Notes: generated by a model not told the origin, from the letters alone. A stretch of DNA of 64,000 nucleotides from Bacillus smithii (GCF_001050115.1 NZ_CP012024.1:1840001-1904000), one strand, 5' to 3'; counted from the stretch's first letter, positions 50,362 to 59,639 are shown. Numbers and translations: made by a program.

Positions 50362-51870
50362 ATGATGCGATTAAAACAATTAAATGAAATGAGTGCTTCC
50401 GAATTTATCCATCTATTAGGAGGAGTTTTTGAGAATTCATCATGGGTGGCCGAACGAGCAGAACCCAATCGCCCATACTCTTCCTTTCAATCTCTATATA
50501 ATAAAATGGTGGAGATTGTCGAAACCGCTTCGGATAACGAACAATTAAAATTAATTCAAATGCATCCGCATCTAGGCACCAACGTCAAAATAACCGATTT
50601 CTCTCAAGAGGAACAGAAACATGCCGGATTAAATGAATTAACAAAAGATGAACAGAATCATCTCATTTTACTCAACCAAAAATACAAGGATAAATTTGGA
50701 TTTCCATTTGTAATGGCCGTTCGAGGAAAAATCAAACAAGAAATTTTTAGAACGATCAAAGAACGATTACAAAATAATCATCAAACGGAGTTTAAACAAG
50801 CATTGGAAGAAATTAAAAAAATCGCAATGTTTCGTTTGCAAGAAATATTTCGTGAAGGAGAGAATAATTCGATGACCAAACACAAAGAAAGAGTGATGTA
50901 TTATGGAAAAGGTGACGTATTTGCTTATCGCACCTATTTAAAACCACTTACTGGAGTTAGAACGATTCCTGAATCTCCATTTTCCGGTCGAGATCATATT
51001 CTTTTTGGAGTAAATGTAAAAATCTCAGTAGGAGGAACAAAATTGCTGAGCTCCTTTACGAAAGGGGATAACAGCTTAGTCGTTGCAACAGACTCGATGA
51101 AAAACTTTATACAAAAACATTTAGCTAGTTATACAGGAACAACGATAGAAGGTTTTTTAGAATATGTAGCTACTTCTTTTTTGAAGAAATATTCTCATAT
51201 TGAAAAGATTTCGTTGATAGGAGAGGAAATTCCCTTTGAAACAACTTTTGCAGTAAAGAATGGAAATAGAGCAGCTAGTGAGCTAGTATTTAAAAAATCA
51301 CGAAATGAATATGCCACCGCTTATTTGAATATGGTTCGTAATGAAGATAACACCCTAAACATTACTGAACAACAAAGCGGACTTGCTGATCTTCAATTAA
51401 TAAAAGTCAGCGGAAATTCCTTTGTCGGTTTTATTCGTGACGAATACACAACTCTTCCAGAGGATTCAAACCGCCCTCTATTTGTTTACTTAAACATCAA
51501 ATGGAAGTACAAAAACACGGAAGACTCATTTGGAATGAATCCAGAAAATTATGTTGCAGCTGAACAAATTCGCGACATCGCCACTTCCGTATTTCATGAA
51601 ACCGAGACGCTTTCCATCCAACATTTAATTTATTTAATCGGCCGCAGAATATTAGAAAGATTCCCTCAACTTCAAGAAGTTTACTTCGAATCTCAAAATC
51701 ATACATGGGATAAAATAGTGGAGGAAATTCCTGAATCAAAAGGGAAAGTATATACAGAACCGCGACCGCCATATGGATTTCAATGCTTTACTGTCACCCA
51801 AGAAGACTTGCCACACGAAAACATTCTTATGTTCTCTGATGAACCCGATCATAAAGGAGCACTTAAATGA
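50362..51870 (+). CDS. pucL: Bifunctional OHCU decarboxylase / urate oxidase
   Basis: 502 residues, the PucL architecture of Bacillus. Residues 1-165 are 2-oxo-4-hydroxy-4-carboxy-5-ureidoimidazoline decarboxylase (MHPHLGTNVKITDFS, FGFPFVMAVRGK). Residues 180-500 are cofactor-free uricase with VVATDSMKNFIQKHLA and SFVGFIRDEYTTLPED. Its active-site His region is ESQNHTWDKIVEE, followed by EPRPPYGFQ. It carries the first and third steps from urate to S-allantoin, with PucM doing the second. Two ATGs compete (50362, 50365). The stop overlaps the next start (ATGA). Confidence 0.95.
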   Translation: MMRLKQLNEMSASEFIHLLGGVFENSSWVAERAEPNRPYSSFQSLYNKMVEIVETASDNEQLKLIQMHPHLGTNVKITDFSQEEQKHAGLNELTKDEQNHLILLNQKYKDKFGFPFVMAVRGKIKQEIFRTIKERLQNNHQTEFKQALEEIKKIAMFRLQEIFREGENNSMTKHKERVMYYGKGDVFAYRTYLKPLTGVRTIPESPFSGRDHILFGVNVKISVGGTKLLSSFTKGDNSLVVATDSMKNFIQKHLASYTGTTIEGFLEYVATSFLKKYSHIEKISLIGEEIPFETTFAVKNGNRAASELVFKKSRNEYATAYLNMVRNEDNTLNITEQQSGLADLQLIKVSGNSFVGFIRDEYTTLPEDSNRPLFVYLNIKWKYKNTEDSFGMNPENYVAAEQIRDIATSVFHETETLSIQHLIYLIGRRILERFPQLQEVYFESQNHTWDKIVEEIPESKGKVYTEPRPPYGFQCFTVTQEDLPHENILMFSDEPDHKGALK

Positions 51871-52229
51871 TCGGGTTAACAACACATATTTTAGATTTAA
51901 CACACGGAACACCGGCTGAAAATGTAAAAATAAAGTTGTCCCGGATCGGTCATGAATCAGAAACAGAAAAACAGCTGCTGCAAACGACTTTCACGAATCA
52001 ACATGGCCGTGTTGACCGCCCATTATTAGAGCCGCAAGAAATCGTTCCAGGGAAATATGAGCTTCTATTTTACGTCGGTGATTATTTTCTGAGAAAAGGC
52101 CTCACGTTGGACGAACCTTTATTTTTAGATAAAGTTGTCGTTCATTTTGGAATTTCTCAATCTAATTCTCATTATCATATTCCTTTGCTTATATCACCAT
52201 GGGGATACCAAGTATATCGAGGAAGCTAA
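51867..52229 (+). CDS. pucM: 5-Hydroxyisourate hydrolase (transthyretin-like)
   Basis: 120 residues. The N-terminal LTTHILDLTHGTPAENV supplies the first active-site His, and TNQHGRVDRPLL the Arg region. The C-terminal tetrapeptide YRGS is diagnostic for hydrolases rather than hormone-binding transthyretins. It hydrolyses 5-hydroxyisourate made by the uricase domain. The start overlaps the pucL stop by 4 nt. It is the last gene of the permease-pucL-pucM operon. Confidence 0.96.
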   Translation: MIGLTTHILDLTHGTPAENVKIKLSRIGHESETEKQLLQTTFTNQHGRVDRPLLEPQEIVPGKYELLFYVGDYFLRKGLTLDEPLFLDKVVVHFGISQSNSHYHIPLLISPWGYQVYRGS

Positions 52230-52240
52230 AAAATAATATA

Positions 52241-52271
52241 GGGCTGATTCCACATTTCACTGAATCAGCCC
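52241..52271 (+). terminator. Terminator after pucM
   Basis: GGGCTGATTC (52241-52250) and GAATCAGCCC (52262-52271), then CCTTTTG. A-rich sequence precedes it, so it may also work leftwards. Confidence 0.8.
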
Positions 52272-52318
52272 CTTTTGTTATGTTGTTTCGCGATGGAACC
52301 GACAAAATAAAAAGATCT

Positions 52319-52334
52319 CCTGCGAACTTGCAGG
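52319..52334 (-). terminator. Terminator after the xanthine dehydrogenase operon
   Basis: CCTGC (52319-52323) and GCAGG (52330-52334). The minus-strand side is followed by AGATCTTTTTATTTT, 15 nt past the stop of the FeS subunit. The stem is short. Confidence 0.55.
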
Positions 52335-52348
52335 AAAACTTTTATTCC

Positions 52349-52852
52349 TTATGATTCCGTGAGTTTCTGAATCGCTCTGATTATGCCGCCATAACCGGTA
52401 CATCTACAAAGATTTCCTGATAATCCTTCTAAAATTTGCTCCACAGTTGGGTTTTCATATTGATACAAAATGGAGGTCACAGCCATTATCATTCCCGGTG
52501 TGCAGTATCCGCATTGAAAGCCTCCTTCTTCTAAAAAAGCCTTTTGAATCGGATGAAGTCCATTCTTTCCCAACCCTTCAATCGTCATAATCTCCTTTCG
52601 ATCAGCCTGATAGGCCCGCACTAAACAAGAATTGACTAATTTTCCATTCATAATGACTGAACAAGCGCCACAACGGCCAATTCCGCATGAAACTTTTGTA
52701 CCCGTTAATAGAAGCTCCTCTCTTAATACTTCAACAAGGCGCATCGTTGCATGAACCTGAAGTTCCTTTGCATGTCCATTAACCAAAAGAGAGACTTTTA
52801 TTTTCTCCTCCAACGGAGACTTCACTTCATCTATATTTTTTTGGTCAGCCAT
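52349..52852 (-). CDS. pucE: Xanthine dehydrogenase, 2Fe-2S subunit
   Basis: 167 residues with two [2Fe-2S] clusters. The plant-ferredoxin-type cluster is in CGIGRCGACSV with a later Cys in NSCLV. The helical-domain cluster uses CGYCTPGM and CRCTGY. It passes electrons from the molybdenum site to FAD. It overlaps the molybdenum subunit gene by 22 nt and is the last gene of the three. The N-terminal 18 residues are an extra polar extension. Confidence 0.93.
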   Translation of the reverse strand: MADQKNIDEVKSPLEEKIKVSLLVNGHAKELQVHATMRLVEVLREELLLTGTKVSCGIGRCGACSVIMNGKLVNSCLVRAYQADRKEIMTIEGLGKNGLHPIQKAFLEEGGFQCGYCTPGMIMAVTSILYQYENPTVEQILEGLSGNLCRCTGYGGIIRAIQKLTES

Positions 52853-55128
52853 TCTTTCATCTCCTTTTGATGGACTGCTTTTATAATTTCCTCACGAGAT
52901 ACAGGCAGCTTCGTCACCCACAAGCCAATCGCGTCATGAATCGCTTTTGCAATCGCCGGTGCAACCGCCACCGTTCCGATTTCACCTACGCCTCTCGGAC
53001 CATATTCATCTCCCTCGCACAATTCTTCTATAGCTGTTATGTCCATAGAAGTCGGGATGTCTTTTACGGTAGGAATAAGATAGGAGTCGAAATTATTTGT
53101 TACGTAACTCCCTTGTTTCATGATTGCTTCTTCTAGTAATGAATATCCTAATGCCATAACTGAGCCTCCTTCAATTTGTCCTAAGTAGCCCGTTGGATAA
53201 ATCACCGGACCTGCAGACACTACCTGATCCAGATTTTTCACTCGCACTTTTCCCGTTAATTCATCTACTTCGACTTTTACCGCACAAGCGGCAAAAGAAT
53301 ATAAATAATGCCCGCCAGGAATGGAATGAGAAGTCGTAGGAAAAGGAAATTTCGTCTCGATTTGGATGGGATCATCATTTGTTTTGTCGGCTAGTTGCCG
53401 GTAAGTAATGAGGGGCTTGGCATTCGATCCATCTAAAGACCAAATTCCACCAGGACCTACATACAATTGAGTGGATGGCACTTTGATGCATTGAGAGGCT
53501 TTTTCTAATAATTGTTTTTTAAAAGGATCTTTCATCCGTTGAAGTGCTTGCCACACCATGCTCGTTCCCCGTGATGCTGTAGAAGAACCGGAGCGTGGAA
53601 CGCAATACGTATCGCCAATCGTGATTTGGATATCATCTGCTGAGCATCCTACTTCTTTCATCACTAACTGCTGAATGACCGCTAATAATCCTTGACCAAA
53701 TTCTTCGAAACCGAAGGCAACTTCAATTTTTCCTTTTTCATTTAACGATATTCTTCCCCCAGCTGGATCTAAGCGCCCAAACCCTAGTCCACCACCGTGC
53801 ATCGTAATGGCGACTCCTACACCTGTCCGCGTCTTTTCATAGATACTTTTTTTATTTTCAGTATCTTTTTTGGTTAAAATGGGAGATTTGCTTATCTCTT
53901 TCAAAACTTGTGCTGCTCCGTCCGTCGGTGCAATCTGTTGGTCTACAGGACCCGGATCATCTGCTTTGCGGAGATTTCTTTTCCTCAATTCTATTGGACA
54001 GATTCCAAGTTTGACCGCTAAACGGTCGATTTGCCCTTCCAACGCAAAAGTCACTTGATTTCCGCCAAATCCTCTAAACTCTCCAGCCACACCATTGTTT
54101 GTATAGACGCTCACCCCTTCAACCTTTACATTTGGTATCACATAAGGTCCTGTTGCATGCTCAACTGCAAAATCTAATACAGCCGGACCTAATGTTGCGT
54201 AAGCACCCGTATCTGCGATCATTCGTACTTGATGAGCAAGAATTTTACCATTACGGCAGGCACCCGTTTTCATCGTAATCTTCATCGGGTGTCTTTTTAG
54301 TCCAGATCTGACAGATTCTCGCCTATCTTGGTGAATTTTCACCGGACATCCCGTTTTGAGCGCCAATAATGCACCGTACGGCTGAATATTCAACTCATCT
54401 TTTCCGCCGAAAGAACCGCCCATCGGACTGGAAACCACTCTGATTTTGCTTTCAGGAATATTTAAAATTCGGGCTAATTGAAATCGATCATTATATCCAT
54501 GCTGCGTTCCGACATATACCGTAATCCGGCCATTCTCTTCCGGAACAATCACTCCTCCCTCCGTTTCCATATAGGCGTGCATTTGACGCGGCAATTCATA
54601 GGTTTCTTCCACCGTCACATCACAGATTTGAAATGCTTCTTCTATATTTCCTTTTTGAAAGGAAGCTTGATGAAGAATATTTCCTTTAGGATGCAATTGA
54701 GGTGCTGAAGGAAGGAGAGCCTGTTCTGGATCACTGATAACGGGCAATGGCTCATATTCTACTTCGATGAACTGAAGCGCCTTTTCTGCAATTTCTACCG
54801 TCTCTGCCGCCACAGCAGCAATCGCATCTCCAACATATCGAACCCGCTCATCGCACAAAACCGGTTGATCAGGAAAAATTAACCCAAATCGATTGAGTCC
54901 CGGCACATCTTTACTAGTAACCACAGCGCGTACTCCCGGCAGCTCCTCCGCTTTTTTGGTAGAGACGGAAATAATTTTGGCATGTGGATACGCACTTCGT
55001 AAAATTTTCCCATGAAGCATATTGGAAAAAGAAAGATCCGTTAAAAACTTTAATTTCCCTGTTACTTTATCGATTCCGTCTGGTCGTATAGCGGATCTCT
55101 GTAAATTGCTAGAATAAGTGAATTTCAC
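52831..55128 (-). CDS. pucD: Xanthine dehydrogenase, molybdenum-binding subunit
   Basis: 765 residues, xanthine oxidase large-subunit family. Molybdopterin-contact motifs GGSFGGKDE, AGEFRGFGGNQVTFA and FGFEEFGQGLLAVI are present. So is the catalytic-base Glu in GVGEIGTVAVAPAIAKAI near residue 715. It hydroxylates hypoxanthine and xanthine to urate. The ATG overlaps the FAD subunit stop (ATGA). It needs sulfurated molybdenum cofactor; no XdhC/PucA-type maturation gene lies in the window. Confidence 0.94.
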   Translation of the reverse strand: MKFTYSSNLQRSAIRPDGIDKVTGKLKFLTDLSFSNMLHGKILRSAYPHAKIISVSTKKAEELPGVRAVVTSKDVPGLNRFGLIFPDQPVLCDERVRYVGDAIAAVAAETVEIAEKALQFIEVEYEPLPVISDPEQALLPSAPQLHPKGNILHQASFQKGNIEEAFQICDVTVEETYELPRQMHAYMETEGGVIVPEENGRITVYVGTQHGYNDRFQLARILNIPESKIRVVSSPMGGSFGGKDELNIQPYGALLALKTGCPVKIHQDRRESVRSGLKRHPMKITMKTGACRNGKILAHQVRMIADTGAYATLGPAVLDFAVEHATGPYVIPNVKVEGVSVYTNNGVAGEFRGFGGNQVTFALEGQIDRLAVKLGICPIELRKRNLRKADDPGPVDQQIAPTDGAAQVLKEISKSPILTKKDTENKKSIYEKTRTGVGVAITMHGGGLGFGRLDPAGGRISLNEKGKIEVAFGFEEFGQGLLAVIQQLVMKEVGCSADDIQITIGDTYCVPRSGSSTASRGTSMVWQALQRMKDPFKKQLLEKASQCIKVPSTQLYVGPGGIWSLDGSNAKPLITYRQLADKTNDDPIQIETKFPFPTTSHSIPGGHYLYSFAACAVKVEVDELTGKVRVKNLDQVVSAGPVIYPTGYLGQIEGGSVMALGYSLLEEAIMKQGSYVTNNFDSYLIPTVKDIPTSMDITAIEELCEGDEYGPRGVGEIGTVAVAPAIAKAIHDAIGLWVTKLPVSREEIIKAVHQKEMKEWLTKKI

Positions 55129-56000
55129 GATGCTTCCCCCAATCGGCTTAATTCGGAAACAATGATATTAGCTGTTACTCGCCTTCGATAGTCATTTGAA
55201 TAAAAAACATCAGAATTTGGATGAAATTCATGAAGTATTGTTTTATATACATTTTTTAATAATAAAAAATTGATCTTTTGATCGATGAGCAACTGTTCGG
55301 TTTCTTGCAGCCGCTTAGGGGTGTTCTCTCCTCCGCCTGCAACCAATCTAGCAAAATCGATCACTCCCGCTTCATTTTTACTTATCACTCCTGAAACTGT
55401 TACAACAGATCCCGAAAAAGCTTCTCTTCTCCCGACTTTTTTAAAAAATTGATTGCTAAATGAAGAATGTTGGGATTCCGGAAGTATGATGCCTGTCAGA
55501 AGACTTTCTTGATTTCTCTTTCTTCCTTTTAGCCAATGCTCCAATTTTTCCGATTTTAAAGTTCGTCCATCAAAGAACAAAACTTCCGCATCCATCGTTA
55601 AAAGAGCAGGAATGGCATCGCCTAATCCATGAGCTACATTTCCGCCAATCGTTCCTAAATTGCGAACAGCCGGAGCCGCAATTTGTTGAATCGCAACAGA
55701 TAACAAAGGGCAGAGTTTTTGAATAGCAGGATGGTGGCCACAAGTATCCAATTTTGTCAAAGCCCCAATATACAAACACTGCTTCCCATTTACCTTTCTT
55801 TGATCGACCCCTTCGAGTTCAGCTATATTTTCTAAACTAATCAAGTGGGAGGGATAAGGCATTCCTTTTTCCCATTGGGTTTGCAGCCAAGTTCCACCCG
55901 CCACAAAGCTTGATTGCAACCGAAATCGTTCCCGTAATGCCCATGCTTCTTTCAAATCCGTGGGAGTCCAAACTTTTGCATCCAATATTCTTATACTCAT
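55125..56000 (-). CDS. pucC: Xanthine dehydrogenase, FAD-binding subunit
   Basis: 291 residues from the ATG at 56000, which follows GGAAGGATCTAAAC; a longer open frame to 56069 has no ribosome-binding site. FAD motifs are VAGGTWLQTQWEKG and NLGTIGGNVAHGLGDAIPALL. It is the first gene of the operon, translationally coupled to the molybdenum subunit. It hands electrons to NAD+ in the family. Confidence 0.92.
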   Translation of the reverse strand: MSIRILDAKVWTPTDLKEAWALRERFRLQSSFVAGGTWLQTQWEKGMPYPSHLISLENIAELEGVDQRKVNGKQCLYIGALTKLDTCGHHPAIQKLCPLLSVAIQQIAAPAVRNLGTIGGNVAHGLGDAIPALLTMDAEVLFFDGRTLKSEKLEHWLKGRKRNQESLLTGIILPESQHSSFSNQFFKKVGRREAFSGSVVTVSGVISKNEAGVIDFARLVAGGGENTPKRLQETEQLLIDQKINFLLLKNVYKTILHEFHPNSDVFYSNDYRRRVTANIIVSELSRLGEAS

Positions 56001-56472
56001 GTTTAGATCCTTCCTTCTCTCGACGGTTGACATTCTTTGATCGATCCTAATCAAAGAATGATTCTCCATCTACTTAGATCATCGAAACGCCATTTCATCA
56101 TCATTTGCGCTGACAAGGAAAACTGCAACTTCCATATCATTTTGCTCGTTATACATTTTTCTACAGCAATTTGCCAGCTTTAATCAGTCGTGGAGTTTTG
56201 TCAAAACAAAATCAAGTAATTCTTTGGACAATGATTGGTTCATAGAAAAGTGGATACCCTTTTCCCTTTGCCGATGGCAAAAAGAACAAAATCATCTCAA
56301 TGCACTCTTTTTTAAGACGGATGATCTTTTTTGGCCATCAATCAGAAGTTCCTTATTTCCGCAAATCAGAAGCTTCTCCTAAATAACGAGCACTTCATTG
56401 TTCGAAAAATTATGTTGGTCGCTTCCACTATATGAAAAAGCAAAAAATTCCCAAATTTATTTTTTGATTTTT
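56001..56472 (-). other. Long leader of the xanthine dehydrogenase operon
   Basis: About 470 nt separate the predicted transcription start from the first gene. One frame runs almost open over about 56280-56085 (SMNQSLSKELLDFVLTKLHD, a stop, then DMEVAVFLVSANDDEMAFR). It could be a decayed gene or a structured leader. I do not recognise it as a known riboswitch or as PucA/PucB. Confidence 0.4.
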
Positions 56473-56478
56473 TTAAAT

Positions 56479-56531
56479 ATTATAACCATTTTAAGGAAGA
56501 TGGTCTACACTTTATGTAAGAAATTATAACA
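56479..56531 (-). promoter_or_regulatory. TnrA-dependent promoter of the xanthine dehydrogenase operon
   Basis: A perfect TnrA-type box TGTAAGAAATTATAACA (56515-56531) is centred 51 bp upstream of the start predicted from TATAAT (56484-56479, minus strand). No good -35 exists, as is normal for TnrA-activated promoters. Confidence 0.72.
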
Positions 56532-56758
56532 TGAATATCCATTGGATTTTTGTTTAACATCTGTTATACAGTAAAACGAACCTTGCTAATTGCAGAGAAC
56601 AGTGAAACACATTTTCTCCTTATGATTCTTTGAAATCCTTTAATAAAACAAAATCCGTATGCCGTATGTTTCTTGGCTGATCGATCTTTCTCGAAATTTT
56701 CATATTGCAAAATGTCGTACTAAGAAAATTCTGTTACCAAATTTTCTAACATAAATTA

Positions 56759-56821
56759 TGTAAAGATATATTACACGTTTATTGAATTTTCTTAATTTTC
56801 TTTTTACTATATCTATATAAT
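56759..56821 (+). promoter_or_regulatory. TnrA-dependent promoter of the deaminase gene
   Basis: Perfect box TGTAAAGATATATTACA (56759-56775). With TACTAT (56805-56810) as -10 the box is centred at about -50; TATAAT at 56816-56821 is the alternative. Confidence 0.68.
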
Positions 56822-56929
56822 TGGGGTAAATTCGATTTGTTTCTTTTTTTACTCATGGCCGAAATGGCCATCCCAAGTGAACAAACCAATAAAAAGAATA
56901 TATCAAACCACCAAAACGGAGGAGATCGA

Positions 56930-58267
56930 ATGAAAAATTTGCTCATTAAAAACGCTCAAATCATTACCATGAATCCAGCTAATGACATTATGATAGGCGA
57001 TATTTTTATAAAAAATGACACGATTCACTCGATCGGTCCAGAATTAAATCCAGATCATGTTGATCGAATCATCGATGCGGAAAATCGTACTGTCATTCCA
57101 GGATTTGTGCAAACCCATATTCACTTATGCCAAACTCTTTTTCGAGGAAAAGGGGATGATTTAGAGCTACTTGATTGGTTGAAAAAGCGGATATGGCCAT
57201 TGGAAGCCGCTCACGATGAGGAATCCATCTATTATTCAGCAATGCTTGGCATCGGAGAACTTATTCAAAGCGGCACCACTACCATTGTCGATATGGAAAC
57301 AGTCCATCATACAGATTTTGCTTTTCAAGCCATCGCCAAAAGCGGAATGAGGGCTTTATCGGGAAAAGTGATGATGGATAAAGGAGAAGATGTTCCAATC
57401 GGATTACAAGAAAAGACATCTGATTCCATCCAAGAAAGTGTCGATTTACTAGAAAAGTGGAACCTTTTTGATAACGGAAGAATTCAATACGCCTTCTCCC
57501 CCCGTTTTGTCATTTCATGCACGAAGGAATTACTGGTAGAAGTTCGAAACTTAGCGGAAACCTACGATGTGAAGGTTCATACCCACGCATCAGAAAATCA
57601 AAAGGAAATTAAACTGGTACAAAAAGAAACGGGCATGAAAAATATTGAGTATCTTGACCATCTAGGACTGGCAAACGAACGGTTAATATTAGCCCACTGT
57701 ATATGGCTGGATGAACAAGAAAAGAAAATCATCAAGGAAAAAGGTGTTCATATTAGTCATTGCCCAGGATCCAATTTAAAATTAGCATCAGGAATCGCAG
57801 ACGTTCCAAACATGCTCCAAATGGGAATTTCGTTAAGTCTAGGCGCAGACGGAGCACCTTGTAATAATAATTTAAATATGTTTCATGAAATGAGACTGGC
57901 GGCACTTATTCAAAAACCTACCCATGGACCGACTGTCATGAATGCAAAAAGCGTTTTCGAAATGGCGACTATCGGCGGGGCCAAAGCAATCGGTCTAGAA
58001 AATGAAATCGGCAGTATTGAAGTTGGAAAAAAGGCAGATTTAGTGATCTTAAATTTGAACAATTTTCATACTTATCCGTCCTATGATGTCGATCCCATTT
58101 CTCGTATTGTTTATTCTGCTTCGAGAGATGATGTGGAAACAACTATCATTAACGGACAAATTGTCATGGAAAACAAGGAGCTAAAAACCGTCGACAAAGA
58201 CATTGTTTTATATGAAGCAAACCGTTCCATTAAAAGGCTATTAAAATTCGCCAACATGATGAAATGA
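56930..58267 (+). CDS. COG0402 amidohydrolase, probable guanine/purine deaminase
   Basis: 445 residues from the ATG at 56930 (GGAGGAGATCGA upstream); the frame from 56837 is not supported. Metal motifs are HIH in QTHIHLCQTLFRG, His in KVHTHASE, His in LAHCIWLD and Asp in LGADGAPCNN. This set occurs in guanine, cytosine, S-adenosylhomocysteine and triazine deaminases. Placement beside xanthine dehydrogenase with a TnrA-driven promoter favours guanine (or 8-oxoguanine) deamination. It is unlike the small B. subtilis GuaD. Confidence 0.78.
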   Translation: MKNLLIKNAQIITMNPANDIMIGDIFIKNDTIHSIGPELNPDHVDRIIDAENRTVIPGFVQTHIHLCQTLFRGKGDDLELLDWLKKRIWPLEAAHDEESIYYSAMLGIGELIQSGTTTIVDMETVHHTDFAFQAIAKSGMRALSGKVMMDKGEDVPIGLQEKTSDSIQESVDLLEKWNLFDNGRIQYAFSPRFVISCTKELLVEVRNLAETYDVKVHTHASENQKEIKLVQKETGMKNIEYLDHLGLANERLILAHCIWLDEQEKKIIKEKGVHISHCPGSNLKLASGIADVPNMLQMGISLSLGADGAPCNNNLNMFHEMRLAALIQKPTHGPTVMNAKSVFEMATIGGAKAIGLENEIGSIEVGKKADLVILNLNNFHTYPSYDVDPISRIVYSASRDDVETTIINGQIVMENKELKTVDKDIVLYEANRSIKRLLKFANMMK

Positions 58268-58338
58268 ACGATCAACCATCGCTGTATAAAGACATAGGGG
58301 TACTGAAAAATCAGCTAACGATGAACTCTGTTCTTCTG

Positions 58339-58485
58339 TCAAGGTTCTTCTTTTTTTTGCTTTTTATCTGCTTTTTTTGTTTCATACAAGTCTTCGTTTG
58401 GACCGACTTCCCTTTCTATCGCTCGAACCAAACGGCTTTTTTTAAATGTTCCGCACGTGTTCGTCGTCTTATTTATTATTGTCAA
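58339..58485 (-). CDS. Possible 48-residue basic protein
   Basis: A minus-strand frame starting TTG (58485) and overlapping the AlkD-like gene by 17 nt. It reads GTFKKSRLVRAIEREVGPNE and ends in a Lys-rich tail KKADKKQKKEEP. AAGGGAGG lies 12 nt upstream, which is far. Composition looks protein-like, but I recognise no family. Confidence 0.3.
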   Translation of the reverse strand: MTIINKTTNTCGTFKKSRLVRAIEREVGPNEDLYETKKADKKQKKEEP

Positions 58486-59161
58486 AATGTTTCAATGCCT
58501 CCCTTCTGCTCAACGGTTTGAGTTCATGACGACGAGCCACAAAATTTTTTACGCTATCAGGTCGGGTTTTGGCATACTCACGCAGCACCCATCCTATCGC
58601 CTTTTGAACAAAAAATTCGTTGCTGCCCGCTCTTCTTAAGATATAACGAAAGAGACGCTCATCATCCATTTTCCCTCGGTAAAAAAGTTGATATAATATC
58701 GCAGACCTCTGGAGCCAAATATTTTCACTTTCAATCCAACGGTCAGGATATCGTGAAATCAGTTCAGGATATGTTTGAAATAAATATCCCATGATATGTG
58801 GGGAAAGTACATCGATTGTATCCCACCATGACTTAGTGACGAGTAATTTTTCCAACCACGTCATATCCGATGGGCGTAAGCTTTTCTTTTTCATTTCTAT
58901 CAAGTCAAGAGCGGCTCTTTGGTATTCGCGCTCGGGCATGTCCCAAAGTATCTGAATCACTTTCTCAAGATTCTCATTTGACGGTACACCATGTTCTTTC
59001 ACAAATTGTTTCGTCACTTTCCTTCGAATAGGAGTTCGAATGCCCAAAAACGGAAATTGGTTTTTCATGTATTTTTTTGACCACTCAGCGAATTCAGCGT
59101 TTGCATGGCTGGTATATAATGAAACAAGATTTTGTATATAGGAATTCAATTGTTCATTCAT
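58469..59161 (-). CDS. DNA alkylation repair enzyme, AlkD family
   Basis: About 230 residues of all-helical HEAT-like repeats, which excise alkylated bases such as 3-methyladenine and 7-methylguanine without base flipping. Recognisable segments are KNQFPFLGIRTPIRRK, LWDMPEREYQRAALDL and TKSWWDTIDVLSPHIMG (catalytic Trp and Asp). NIWLQRSAILYQL and QKAIGWVLREYAKT follow. The start is probably the ATG at 59161; an ATG at 59179 has a poorer ribosome-binding site. It stands alone. Confidence 0.9.
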   Translation of the reverse strand: MNEQLNSYIQNLVSLYTSHANAEFAEWSKKYMKNQFPFLGIRTPIRRKVTKQFVKEHGVPSNENLEKVIQILWDMPEREYQRAALDLIEMKKKSLRPSDMTWLEKLLVTKSWWDTIDVLSPHIMGYLFQTYPELISRYPDRWIESENIWLQRSAILYQLFYRGKMDDERLFRYILRRAGSNEFFVQKAIGWVLREYAKTRPDSVKNFVARRHELKPLSRREALKHFDNNK

Positions 59162-59639
59162 CCTTCTTTTCCCCCACATGACTATTTATCTTTCAACAAT
59201 ACAATACTTATCAGTAAGCAGCAATTCAATATTTTCGATTCCTACCAAAAACCGCAAATTGATTTTTGAAACTTTTTCTGATCGCCAGAAGGAACTTTTT
59301 TCCGCTAGTCGAATATTTGATCATACGAACAGCTAAGTCGTGCCATGATGGTTTTGAAATCACTCAAGTATTTTGACAGAGGATGGAACATTAACCGGGG
59401 AAGCGATTACCTTTTACTAAACCTTAGATAGGTTACAACAGATCTAAACGAGGGAAAGTTTTATTTCGATGCCCCCTTTTTCGTTTGACTGTGTGATTGT
59501 CTGCGGGATCATCTTTATAAAAAAACAGATACCGCGTTTGATGAATTTTGTATTTCAATCTTACACAGTCTCTTCTGGATTAGCATAAAATACCGAGGAA
59601 TTCACCTATCCAATAAGTTTCATAAGGAGAGCAATCAGA
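59162..59639. other. Divergent intergenic region, nothing recognised
   Basis: About 480 bp between alkD and the methyltransferase. No frame with a ribosome-binding site, no strong promoter pair and no long palindrome are seen. Confidence 0.4.

Noticed and set aside
56536-56548. PucR box before the xanthine dehydrogenase operon
   Set aside because: CATTGG is present, but the flanks match the consensus at only about 10 of 13 positions.
58264-58521. 85-codon rightward ORF touching the end of the deaminase gene
   Set aside because: Composition is the mirror of a Lys-rich minus-strand sequence, it overlaps alkD, and it has no family motif or ribosome-binding site.
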